Notes under the pieces: model-generated
Told to the model about the DNA's origin: nothing
What the model saw: only the letters and a program-made list of their open reading frames with translations
Databases searched by the model: none
Program-made: the position numbers and the translations under genes
Shown: positions 1-7,522 of the stretch, piece after piece
Layout: every line of letters starts with the position of its first letter
Position numbering within the stretch: the stretch's first letter is position 1
NCBI GenBank assembly: GCA_026393455.1
Contig: JAPLAE010000106.1
Span: forward strand, 1-43,309
Length of the DNA: 43,309 nucleotides
Direction: 5' to 3'
Source of the DNA: Actinomycetota bacterium
GTDB lineage: Bacteria > Actinomycetota > Acidimicrobiia > Acidimicrobiales > Acidimicrobilacustridaceae

Positions 1-1535
1 GAAGCGTGCTCGAAGTACCGTCCACCATTCTCAGCCATCAGCAGTTGTGGCGGTCGTACCGCAGAGAGTGCGTCGATAAGCCCTGTGCATTTTCCTTCAA
101 ACGTCTTGTAGGAATCGCTCCAAACAACGAAGACTGTGCGGGTGGACCCGGCGTCTTTGAGAACTCGTCCCGCAAAGGCTGCGGGGTCGGAGGCTTGATT
201 GCGATCGGTGTAGTCGACCCAATCGACGAACTGCCCGCTTCCGTAATTCGGGTACGAGATGTAGGTGAGCCCTGCTGGCATGACACGAAGTCCCGCAGGA
301 CCCAACTGGTCTGGACAAAAAACGACGATGTCACCTGGCGTCGCAGAGAGAGCGGTGGCATCGCCTAAAGCCTTCAGCTGAGTTCGGTTGTAGACCACAT
401 TCCAGAAAGCACCGACCGAGAGGAAAAGACAAACCGTCGCAACTACGCCAAAACGAATCCATCTCGACGCAAAGCAGGAAATCCCGGCGGCGACAATGAC
501 GGCGAGAAGCGGGAAAATGACCGCCGTATAGCGGCCAGCGAAGGCGCTGTGAGAGACAAACGAGACTGAGCATCCGATAAGAAAAGTGAACGCCGCGATC
601 CACGCCGGTCCCCTGAATTCTCGTCGTGTGCGGAGGTCAAGAGCTGTAGTTCTTCGATCGACTGCGTAGCCGAAGACGCCCAACACGAGTGCCAGCGCGA
701 TCAGTACAGCTCCCAAACCTTGTTCGCCGTAGTAGCCGCCGCCGTTGTCAGCCAGCATCCATGCAAGCGCAGTAGTCGGACGTATGGCGGGCGCCCATGG
801 CGTTCCGGTGTGAGCTGCCTGGAAAAGCATGGTTGGTAGCCAAGGTACAAAGACCAGCCCGGCGGCGACGAGAGCGACCGCCAGACCAACCCATGGACGC
901 CGAGCAACCCGATCTTTCGTGCGCCACATTTTCCAAAGGCACGTGAGGCCCAAGGCCCCAAGCAGCCAGAGACTCCAGTAGTGGGTGTAAAGCAGCATGG
1001 CGGCGATGATCGAAACGGCTATGAAACGCGCGGTTGATGACTTTCCTCTATCGGTCACGTCGTCGACCAAAAGCCAGCCGATGACAACAAGCAGGATTAC
1101 GAGGGAATACATCCTCGCTTCATCGGAGTAGCGAACCGCAAAGGGTGAAACCGCTACAACTGCGACCGCCACCCAGCCAAGCGTCGATCCACCCTTGCGA
1201 CGAGCGATTACCCAGATAAGTGGGAGCGCAACGACCCCGACGATCCCCGAAAGGGCGCGAACAGCGAGGTCGCCGGTGCCGAACACCCCCATCCAACCGT
1301 GCAGGAGGAAGTAATAGAGAGGTGGGTGACCATCGTGTTTCAGATTCTCCACGATCTGGCCGAGAGGAGCGTTGGCGATGTCTACGGTCAGCGCCTCATC
1401 AAGCCAAAGGGATGATCGAGTGACGAATCTCGTGACGAGGCCGATAACTAATGCAACTATGGCGAGAGCCACGATCTCTGGGCGAGCAGTCTCATCGGCC
1501 TTCGCGGTTCTCTCGCCTGAATGAGTATCGCCCAT
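1..1535 (-). CDS. GT39-like membrane glycosyltransferase (3' end cut by window edge)
   Basis: This reading frame is open on the minus strand from an ATG at 1535 to the left edge, so about 511 residues are present and the C-terminus is missing. Residues 21-37 form a membrane segment. The first external loop carries WLDEA (44-48) and HPPLYY (70-75), the acidic motif and His-Pro-Pro pattern of PMT/ArnT-type GT-C enzymes. Hydrophobic stretches alternate through the middle, and the visible end is a soluble, probably external domain. Such enzymes transfer a sugar from a polyprenyl-phosphate donor outside the membrane. It is divergent from the flavoprotein at 1644, and the next genes also look like envelope-sugar genes. 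No Shine-Dalgarno is visible; a TACTCT box 8 nt before the ATG suggests a leaderless mRNA. Donor and acceptor are unknown. Confidence 0.85.
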   Translation of the reverse strand, partial: MGDTHSGERTAKADETARPEIVALAIVALVIGLVTRFVTRSSLWLDEALTVDIANAPLGQIVENLKHDGHPPLYYFLLHGWMGVFGTGDLAVRALSGIVGVVALPLIWVIARRKGGSTLGWVAVAVVAVSPFAVRYSDEARMYSLVILLVVIGWLLVDDVTDRGKSSTARFIAVSIIAAMLLYTHYWSLWLLGALGLTCLWKMWRTKDRVARRPWVGLAVALVAAGLVFVPWLPTMLFQAAHTGTPWAPAIRPTTALAWMLADNGGGYYGEQGLGAVLIALALVLGVFGYAVDRRTTALDLRTRREFRGPAWIAAFTFLIGCSVSFVSHSAFAGRYTAVIFPLLAVIVAAGISCFASRWIRFGVVATVCLFLSVGAFWNVVYNRTQLKALGDATALSATPGDIVVFCPDQLGPAGLRVMPAGLTYISYPNYGSGQFVDWVDYTDRNQASDPAAFAGRVLKDAGSTRTVFVVWSDSYKTFEGKCTGLIDALSAVRPPQLLMAENGGRYFEHA

Positions 1536-1543
1536 GGACCTGT

Positions 1544-1549
1544 AGAGTA
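1544..1549 (-). promoter_or_regulatory. Putative -10 box for a leaderless GT39-like mRNA
   Basis: TACTCT on the minus strand ends 8 nt before the ATG at 1535. No ribosome binding site lies between them and no clear -35 box was found. It is one of a series of similar boxes in this window. Confidence 0.4.
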
Positions 1550-1643
1550 CCGCTGCTCCCCCGTCCAAAGGTCCACCCGGGTCATACCCACCAGAGGATG
1601 GCTTCACTACACTCAGTCCGTCCCTCATTGCGAAAGTGGCCCG

Positions 1644-3230
1644 ATGACGCCTCCCCCCGAAACCAGCAACGGAAACCAGCCATCAGTGGTCATCATCGGA
1701 GCCGGTCCTGCTGGACTCACCGCCGCTTTTGAACTGTCGAAAGCAGGTCGAACGAGCACCGTGCTAGAGGCGACTGACATGGTCGGCGGCATCTCCAGAA
1801 CTGTCGAACGTGACGGTTGGAGATTCGATCTCGGGGGCCACCGGTTCTTCACCAAAGTGCAACCCGTCGAAGACCTCTGGCATGAAATTCTTCCCGACGA
1901 AGATTTCCTCATGCGTCCACGAATGAGCCGCATCTTTTACGACGGCAAGTACTTCGACTATCCGCTTAAAGCGTCGAACGCCCTCAAGAACCTCGGAATC
2001 CTCGAAGCCGTGCGTTGCGTCGCGTCGTACTTCTGGGCCCGGGCGAAGGTAAGCCTCTCCAAGCTCATCGGTCGCCATAAACCAGAGACAAGTCTCCAGG
2101 ACTGGATCACGAACCGCTTCGGGAAACGCCTGTTCGACCACTTCTTCAAGACCTACAACGAAAAGGTGTGGGGAGTTCCGGCGAGCGCCCTGCAGGCCGA
2201 CTGGGCTGCGCAGCGCATCAAGAATATGTCGCTCTGGAACGCCGGGATCAACGCCATCCTCGAAACGATCCCCAGTTGGGTCCCATTCGTACACGCTGGA
2301 AAATCCACCGACATCACCTCACTGATCGAAGAGTTTCAATACCCCAAATACGGCCCGGGAATGATGTGGGAAGCGGCACGAGACAAGGTCGTCGCCTCCG
2401 GATCAACCGTTCTGATGGAGCAAAAAGTCACCCGCATCGAACATCGCGAGGGTCGAGCCGTTTCAGTCACCACGGCAAGCGCGAGCGGAACGTCAACCTT
2501 CGACTGCGATGAGGTCATCTCTTCGATGCCGATGTCGTCACTCCTAAAAGCCATGGACCCACCACCGCCTGCAGACGTGCTGTTCGCTGCGGACGATCTC
2601 CGATACCGAGACTTTCTTACCGTTGCTCTCGTGGTGCCGGAGAGCGCTGGTTTCCCTGACAACTGGATCTACATCCACTCACCAGCAGTCATCGTCGGTC
2701 GCATTCAGAACTTCGGTTCCTGGTCTCCGTACATGGTGAAAGAAGGCCGCACCTGTCTTGGCCTTGAGTATTTTGTTTTTGAAGGCGACACAACGTGGAA
2801 CACCTCGGACGAGGACCTGATTGCACTGGCGACTCGCGAACTCGAAGCAATCGGACTGATTGAAGCGGGCCGAGTTGAAGCGGGTTACGTCGTTCGCGTC
2901 CCCAAGGCCTATCCGTTCTACGACGAGCGCTACAAGGCCAACGTTCAACGGCTACGAGAATGGCTCAACGATTGCGCACCAAACGTCCATCCGGTGGGAC
3001 GTAACGGTATGCATCGCTATAACAACCAAGACCATTCGATGTACACCGCAATGCTCACGGTTGAAAATATCGTGAATGGCTCATCCCACGACGTGTGGGA
3101 AGTCAATGTCGACGAGGAATACCACGAGGAGAAAGCGCCCGCCGCTGGAACAGGTACAGGTCGAGATGCACCAGTCATCGAGCGAGACGCGTTCGAACCT
3201 GGTCACCCCGTTCATCAACCGCCTTCTTGA
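1644..3230 (+). CDS. FAD-dependent oxidoreductase, UDP-galactopyranose-mutase/amine-oxidase-like
   Basis: The protein is 528 residues from the ATG at 1644. The frame extends upstream to 1521, but that part would overlap the divergent gene and resembles no domain. GAGPAG (19-24) is the FAD dinucleotide-binding turn, E42 is placed to bind ribose, and GGISR (48-52) is the second FAD motif. A GGHRFFT segment and a later YDGKYFDYPL segment resemble UDP-galactopyranose mutases and their relatives, as does the HRYNNQD stretch near the C-terminus. Members of this family beside glycosyltransferases are usually linked to sugar-nucleotide or polyprenyl-sugar chemistry. A GT4 gene follows 70 nt downstream. 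The last 25 or so residues are a low-complexity tail. I am sure of the fold but not of mutase activity; an unrelated oxidation is possible. Confidence 0.85.
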   Translation: MTPPPETSNGNQPSVVIIGAGPAGLTAAFELSKAGRTSTVLEATDMVGGISRTVERDGWRFDLGGHRFFTKVQPVEDLWHEILPDEDFLMRPRMSRIFYDGKYFDYPLKASNALKNLGILEAVRCVASYFWARAKVSLSKLIGRHKPETSLQDWITNRFGKRLFDHFFKTYNEKVWGVPASALQADWAAQRIKNMSLWNAGINAILETIPSWVPFVHAGKSTDITSLIEEFQYPKYGPGMMWEAARDKVVASGSTVLMEQKVTRIEHREGRAVSVTTASASGTSTFDCDEVISSMPMSSLLKAMDPPPPADVLFAADDLRYRDFLTVALVVPESAGFPDNWIYIHSPAVIVGRIQNFGSWSPYMVKEGRTCLGLEYFVFEGDTTWNTSDEDLIALATRELEAIGLIEAGRVEAGYVVRVPKAYPFYDERYKANVQRLREWLNDCAPNVHPVGRNGMHRYNNQDHSMYTAMLTVENIVNGSSHDVWEVNVDEEYHEEKAPAAGTGTGRDAPVIERDAFEPGHPVHQPPS

Positions 3231-3300
3231 CCCGCCAATGAACTCCTGCGCCTCGGTCAACGACATCACTGCACTTGCGCTTGCTGCAGGAATTGAACGA

Positions 3301-4410
3301 GTGCATGTTCTTGCGTGGCGTGACCTTGTTGATATTGAAGCGGGCGGGTCCGAACTCCACGCCGCGCGAGTGCTGGCGCTGTGGTCAGAGGCGGGTCTTG
3401 AGGTTTCAATGCGTACTTCGTATGCACAGGGCCACCCCTATGAAGGCACTCGCGACGGTTACCGGATCGTTCGCAAGCACGGCCGTTTCATGGTCTTCCC
3501 CACCACCGTCATAAGTGAGATCCTTGGCAGTCTCGGTCCTCGAGATGCAATTGTCGAAATCTGGAATGGCGTTCCGTTCCTCACACCGTTGTGGGCGCGT
3601 GGCCCAAGATCTACGTGGATTCATCACGTGCATCGCGACATGTGGGAGATCGTTCTTGAACCGGGCTTAGCGAAGGCTGGCAAATTCTTCGAGCACCGAC
3701 TTGCGCCTCCTCTTTACCGTCGGACCCCTATCGTTACCCTCTCAGAATCAAGCCGGTCTGAAATCATCGACTATCTGCGACTTCCCGCGGCCAACGTGCG
3801 TGTCGTCCCTCCTGGCATCGACGAACGGTTTCATCCATCCGGGGAGAAATCGGTGACTCCCTTGGTTGTTTCGGTAGGGCGGCTTATGCCTTCGAAACGG
3901 TTCGATGATCTCGTCAACTCTATGGTCGAGGTTCGACGCACTGTCCCAAACGTTGAACTCGTCATCGTCGGCGATGGCTACGAGCGCCCCGCTCTAGAAA
4001 CACAGATAGCTGCATTAGGTGCACAATCTTGGATTCGTCTCGCTGGTCGAGTCTCAGACGACGAACTTCTTTCGCTCTATCGCCGCGCGTGGCTTGTGGC
4101 TAGTGCGTCAATCGCTGAAGGTTGGGGTATGACCCTCACCGAAGCCGCTGGCTGCGGAACACCAGCGGTGGCAACTGATATTGCTGGTCACCGCGACTCG
4201 GTTGCTCCGGATTTGTCAGGCCTACTCGCACGAAGCTCACGTGAATTCACCGAATCACTCGTCGCAGTCTTGACCGATGAATCACTGCGCAATCACCTCT
4301 CAGCTGGAGCACTCCAACATGCAGCGACTCTCACGTGGGCTGCAACGGCATTAGGGACATTCACTCCCCTTGCCGAAGATGCCCTCCGACGTCATAAGGG
4401 AGTTCTCTAA
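3301..4410 (+). CDS. Glycosyltransferase family 4 (GT-B fold)
   Basis: From the GTG at 3301 the protein is 369 residues. It begins directly with the beta-strand and loop typical of this family (WRDL...EAGGSELHA), and an AGGAA Shine-Dalgarno sits 8 nt upstream. In-frame ATGs at 3238 and 3166 are alternatives with weaker or no ribosome binding sites; the latter would overlap the preceding gene. A central VSVGRLMPSKRFDDL segment opens the donor-binding domain. EGWGMTLTE (E273-E281) is the EX7E nucleotide-sugar motif of retaining GT4 enzymes. It probably adds a sugar to a cytoplasmic, lipid-linked or secondary acceptor. Its stop codon overlaps the next start (TAATG), so the two are translationally coupled. 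The sugar specificity cannot be read. Confidence 0.9.
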   Translation: MHVLAWRDLVDIEAGGSELHAARVLALWSEAGLEVSMRTSYAQGHPYEGTRDGYRIVRKHGRFMVFPTTVISEILGSLGPRDAIVEIWNGVPFLTPLWARGPRSTWIHHVHRDMWEIVLEPGLAKAGKFFEHRLAPPLYRRTPIVTLSESSRSEIIDYLRLPAANVRVVPPGIDERFHPSGEKSVTPLVVSVGRLMPSKRFDDLVNSMVEVRRTVPNVELVIVGDGYERPALETQIAALGAQSWIRLAGRVSDDELLSLYRRAWLVASASIAEGWGMTLTEAAGCGTPAVATDIAGHRDSVAPDLSGLLARSSREFTESLVAVLTDESLRNHLSAGALQHAATLTWAATALGTFTPLAEDALRRHKGVL

Positions 4411-5084
4411 TGGCTCCTCCAGTCGTTCTTGTTCCTGGCTTCGCGACATCGGCTTCGAGAACTTGGGGTGACAACGGGTGGATCGATTTGCTCGCTGACA
4501 TCGGCCGGACTGCCATAGCACTCGATGTCCTTGGTTCAGGCTCCTGCGAGAAGCCGCACGACCCTGCGGCGTACGCATCTTTTGAACAACATCTACTCGA
4601 CCGTTTCCCTGCGGAACCAGTCGATGCCATCGGCTTCTCTCTCGGGGCCCGCACACTTCTCAGTTTGGCGGCGCTGCATCCCGATCGCTTCAATTCACTC
4701 ATCGTCGCCGGCGTCGGCCGGAACCTCTTTGAGCGAGACGCGACAGGCGAATCGATCGCCGCGGCAATCGACGGTACGGGCGACAGCGATGACCCCACTG
4801 TTCGCTACTTCGTGCAACTGGCCGAGGCCCCCGACCAAGATCCCGTCGCCCTCGCCGCGTTCATGCGCCGGCCTTCCGCTGTCGCCATTACCCCTGAACT
4901 CTTGGGCTTGATCACCTGCCCCGTCCTCGTTGTTTTAGGCGATAAAGACTTCGCCGGGCCGGCCGATCCGCTCATGGATGCACTCCCCGAATCTCGCCTG
5001 GTCACGCTCCGAAACGTTGATCACTTCGCCACGCCCAAGGATTTCGGCTTCATAGACGCTGCCCTCGACTTCCTCTCGGCGTAG
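4410..5084 (+). CDS. Alpha/beta hydrolase
   Basis: This small alpha/beta-hydrolase-fold protein has 224 residues. The oxyanion-side motif VLVPGF lies near residue 6. The nucleophile elbow is GFSLG with Ser77, a DKDF turn late in the protein is the likely acid position, and His205 (VDHF) is the likely catalytic base. No signal peptide is visible, so it should be cytoplasmic. It starts on the last base of the glycosyltransferase stop codon, so it belongs to the same operon. It may be a thioesterase or esterase acting on a product of the envelope-sugar genes, but the substrate is unknown. Confidence 0.88.
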   Translation: MAPPVVLVPGFATSASRTWGDNGWIDLLADIGRTAIALDVLGSGSCEKPHDPAAYASFEQHLLDRFPAEPVDAIGFSLGARTLLSLAALHPDRFNSLIVAGVGRNLFERDATGESIAAAIDGTGDSDDPTVRYFVQLAEAPDQDPVALAAFMRRPSAVAITPELLGLITCPVLVVLGDKDFAGPADPLMDALPESRLVTLRNVDHFATPKDFGFIDAALDFLSA

Positions 5085-5129
5085 GACTTATCGCTCAGAA
5101 TTGAGCTTTGGCGCACCTCTTGCAGCAGC

Positions 5130-5145
5130 GGTTCACGTTTGAACC
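5130..5145. repeat. Short inverted repeat in the 5085-5262 gap
   Basis: GGTTCA and TGAACC flank a CGTT centre, giving a perfect 6-bp palindromic arm. A further GGTTCA copy occurs about 25 bases downstream. The gap is 178 bp and otherwise holds only the upstream region of the DUF2510 gene. It could be an operator or a weak hairpin; no tRNA can be folded around it. Confidence 0.3.
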
Positions 5146-5262
5146 TTGAGGCATCGCTGGTTCACGAATTCTGGAAAAATCCGGACTAACTTGTTCCAGC
5201 GGCAGTAGTTTTTCGCAGGCTCGGGAACTTTCACCCGGGCTCAACCAACACAAGGAGCGACC

Positions 5263-5976
5263 ATGAGCGACACATCCCAGGGTCCGGGCTGGTGGCAAGC
5301 CTCGGACGGTAAGTGGTATCCGCCGGAGCAAGCTCCCGGAGCATCACCTCAGCCTTCAGTCGGTCGACTCGATATCGGAGCAGCACTCTCCTACGGATGG
5401 GAGAAGTTCGTTGCCAATCTGGGGACGATGATCCTCATTGTTGCCATCTTCTTCGGCGTGCAGTTTGTCTTCAACATCGCCATCCAGTTTCTCAAACCTA
5501 ACGGCCTCATCACTGGTCTGCTAGTAGCGGGTGTCCTCATCGCGATTGCCGTCTTCGTTGGCTTCATGATCGAAGCTGGGCTCATACGTGCGGCACTTGC
5601 AATCACTGAAGGTCGCCCTCCAGAAGCAAGCATGATGTTCTCTACCGAGCGACTCGTTCCTTTCGCAATCGGAGCAGTCATCGTTGCCCTCTTGTCCTTC
5701 GTGGGCATTCTGGTGTGCTGTATCGGTTACGTCGTGGTCCGCTTGTTCCTTCTGTTCTGGGGTTTTTACATTCTCGACCCCAAGCGCAATGACGAACCAG
5801 TCGACGCGATCAAGAATTCATACAACCTTGTAAGTAAGAACGCAGGCGATGTTCTTGTCTTTGCAATCGTTGTCGTTGTCATCAATATCGTTACGTGTGG
5901 TCTGGCCATCGGCATTACCGAAATCGCTACTGGCTACGCATACAAGCAACTCAATGGTGATCCGATAGCTGCGTAG
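5263..5976 (+). CDS. DUF2510 domain-containing integral membrane protein
   Basis: The protein is 237 residues. Residues 9-30 contain PGWWQASDGKWYPPE, the Trp-rich DUF2510 motif found at the ends of many actinobacterial membrane and secreted proteins. Hydrophobic helices follow at roughly 45-75, 78-112, 125-165 and 190-225, with only short polar loops. The two middle blocks are long enough to contain more than one crossing. The Shine-Dalgarno AAGGAG lies close before the ATG, so the start is firm. It appears to be a single-gene unit closed by the terminator at 5994-6024. The family has no established biochemical function, although membrane homeostasis roles are often guessed. Confidence 0.88.
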   Translation: MSDTSQGPGWWQASDGKWYPPEQAPGASPQPSVGRLDIGAALSYGWEKFVANLGTMILIVAIFFGVQFVFNIAIQFLKPNGLITGLLVAGVLIAIAVFVGFMIEAGLIRAALAITEGRPPEASMMFSTERLVPFAIGAVIVALLSFVGILVCCIGYVVVRLFLLFWGFYILDPKRNDEPVDAIKNSYNLVSKNAGDVLVFAIVVVVINIVTCGLAIGITEIATGYAYKQLNGDPIAA

Positions 5977-5993
5977 TTCGAAACTCGAAGAGC

Positions 5994-6024
5994 AAAGGGC
6001 CCCTGTCGGTGACAGGGGCCCTTT
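5994..6024. terminator. Bidirectional Rho-independent terminator
   Basis: AAAGGGCCCCTGTC pairs perfectly with GACAGGGGCCCTTT around a 3-nt loop (GGT). The flanking A and T runs make it readable on both strands. It lies between the convergent DUF2510 gene and gltD, 18 nt after one stop and 22 nt before the other. It is the only strong terminator-like structure between convergent genes in this window. Confidence 0.9.
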
Positions 6025-6046
6025 CGCGTACTCTCCATCATGCGCT

Positions 6047-7510
6047 CTATCGAAGTGGTGCTGCCGAGGTATCGATCGGAGCCGGGAGTGTCGTGCTCCC
6101 AGTTAGGAAGGTGTCGACCGATGCGGCAACCGAACGTCCTTCGGCAATCGCCCAGACGATGAGGCTCTGTCCCCTACCCATATCCCCGGCCACGAATACG
6201 CCCTCGATGTTGGTTGACCATGAGTCATCTCGAGCGACATTCCCGCGCTGATCAAACGACACACCGAGTTGGTCAAGTAACCCACCCTGTTCGGGGCCGA
6301 CGAATCCCATCGCAAGAAAGACCAGTTCGCAAGGAAGCTCGAACTCCGATCCTGCTACGGGTACAAAGGCCGGGCGACCATCAACGATCTCTGAAACGAC
6401 TTCAACAGCGCGAAGGCCACGTAGGTTGCCGTGCTTGTCGCCAAGAAACTCAAGCGTGTTGACGGCGTAAACCCGCTCGCCACCTTCTTCGTGCGCCGAC
6501 GACGTGCGATACACAAGTGGCCAAGTCGGCCAAGGATTCTCCTCTGGTCTCGACTCTGACGGGCGGGACATGATCTCGAACTGGTGCACCGAGGCTGCCC
6601 CTTGACGATGCGAGGTGCCGAGACAGTCGGCGCCAGTGTCACCGCCGCCGATGATGACGACACGCTTGCCTTCGGCGTGGATGGGACTGCGATCGATATC
6701 GCCTTCTTGCACGCGATTGGCCAGCGGGAGGAATTCCATCGCCTGATGGATTCCGATGAACTCACGTCCGGGAATCGACAGATCTCGTGCCGCAGTCGCG
6801 CCTCCGGCGAGTACGACAGCATCGAACTGCTCTCGGAGTTCATCGCCGGTGATGTCGACACCTGCATTGATGTTGCAACGGAACTCGATGCCCTCCGCCT
6901 CAAGCTGGGCGAGTCGACGCTCGAGATGTGACTTCTCCATCTTGAACTCGGGGATGCCGTAGCGCAGAAGTCCTCCAGGGCGGTCAGCTCGCTCAAAAAC
7001 CACGACATCGTGGCCCGCTCGGGCCAATTGCTGGGCGCTCGCCAAACCGGCGGGACCTGAGCCGATGACTGCTACCCGTTGGCCAGTACGCACCGTTGCC
7101 ATCTGAGGTTCTATCCAGCCTTCGGACCACGCACGGTCGATGATCTCGACCTCAACCTGTTTGATGGTCACCGGATCTTGGTTGATGCCAACGACACAAG
7201 CGGTTTCACACGGCGCCGGGCAGAGCCGCCCAGTGAATTCGGGAAAATTGTTTGTTGCGTGAAGTCGGTCAATCGCATCTCGCCAACGATCGCGGTAGAC
7301 GAGATCATTCCAATCAGGAATCAAGTTCCCTAGTGGACAACCGTTGTTGCAGAACGGGATACCGCAGTCCATACAACGGCTTGCCTGTTCGCGCACCTTG
7401 GCAATGGGGAAATCTTCGTAGACCTCGCGCCAGTCGCGCAGGCGTACGGGGACTTCACGTCTCGAAGGAAGTTCGCGATCATGTTTCATAAAACCACTTG
7501 AATCACCCAT
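6047..7510 (-). CDS. gltD: Glutamate synthase small subunit
   Basis: The 487 residues match the usual length of the GltD beta chain. It passes electrons from NAD(P)H through FAD to the large subunit. The N-terminal iron-sulfur cysteines are C46, C49, C54 and C58 (CMDCGIPFCNNGC), followed by CPAPCETAC (97-105). The FAD site is GSGPAG (150-155). A second dinucleotide fold, VIIGGGDTG, is the NAD(P)H site. The N-terminal MGDSSGFMKH fits the family, and AAGGA lies 5 nt before the ATG at 7510. It starts 12 nt after the gltB stop in the same operon, which gives cytoplasmic ammonia assimilation from glutamine and 2-oxoglutarate. Confidence 0.97.
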   Translation of the reverse strand: MGDSSGFMKHDRELPSRREVPVRLRDWREVYEDFPIAKVREQASRCMDCGIPFCNNGCPLGNLIPDWNDLVYRDRWRDAIDRLHATNNFPEFTGRLCPAPCETACVVGINQDPVTIKQVEVEIIDRAWSEGWIEPQMATVRTGQRVAVIGSGPAGLASAQQLARAGHDVVVFERADRPGGLLRYGIPEFKMEKSHLERRLAQLEAEGIEFRCNINAGVDITGDELREQFDAVVLAGGATAARDLSIPGREFIGIHQAMEFLPLANRVQEGDIDRSPIHAEGKRVVIIGGGDTGADCLGTSHRQGAASVHQFEIMSRPSESRPEENPWPTWPLVYRTSSAHEEGGERVYAVNTLEFLGDKHGNLRGLRAVEVVSEIVDGRPAFVPVAGSEFELPCELVFLAMGFVGPEQGGLLDQLGVSFDQRGNVARDDSWSTNIEGVFVAGDMGRGQSLIVWAIAEGRSVAASVDTFLTGSTTLPAPIDTSAAPLR

Positions 7511-7522
7511 GTCGATCCTTCC

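Noticed and set aside
1764-2294. Open frame of 176 codons opposite the FAD protein
   Set aside because: It is antisense to the conserved FAD-binding coding region and shows no domain or start signal.
5130-5145. Possible tRNA T-arm (GGTTCA...TGAACC)
   Set aside because: No anticodon arm, D-arm or acceptor stem can be drawn around it on either strand.
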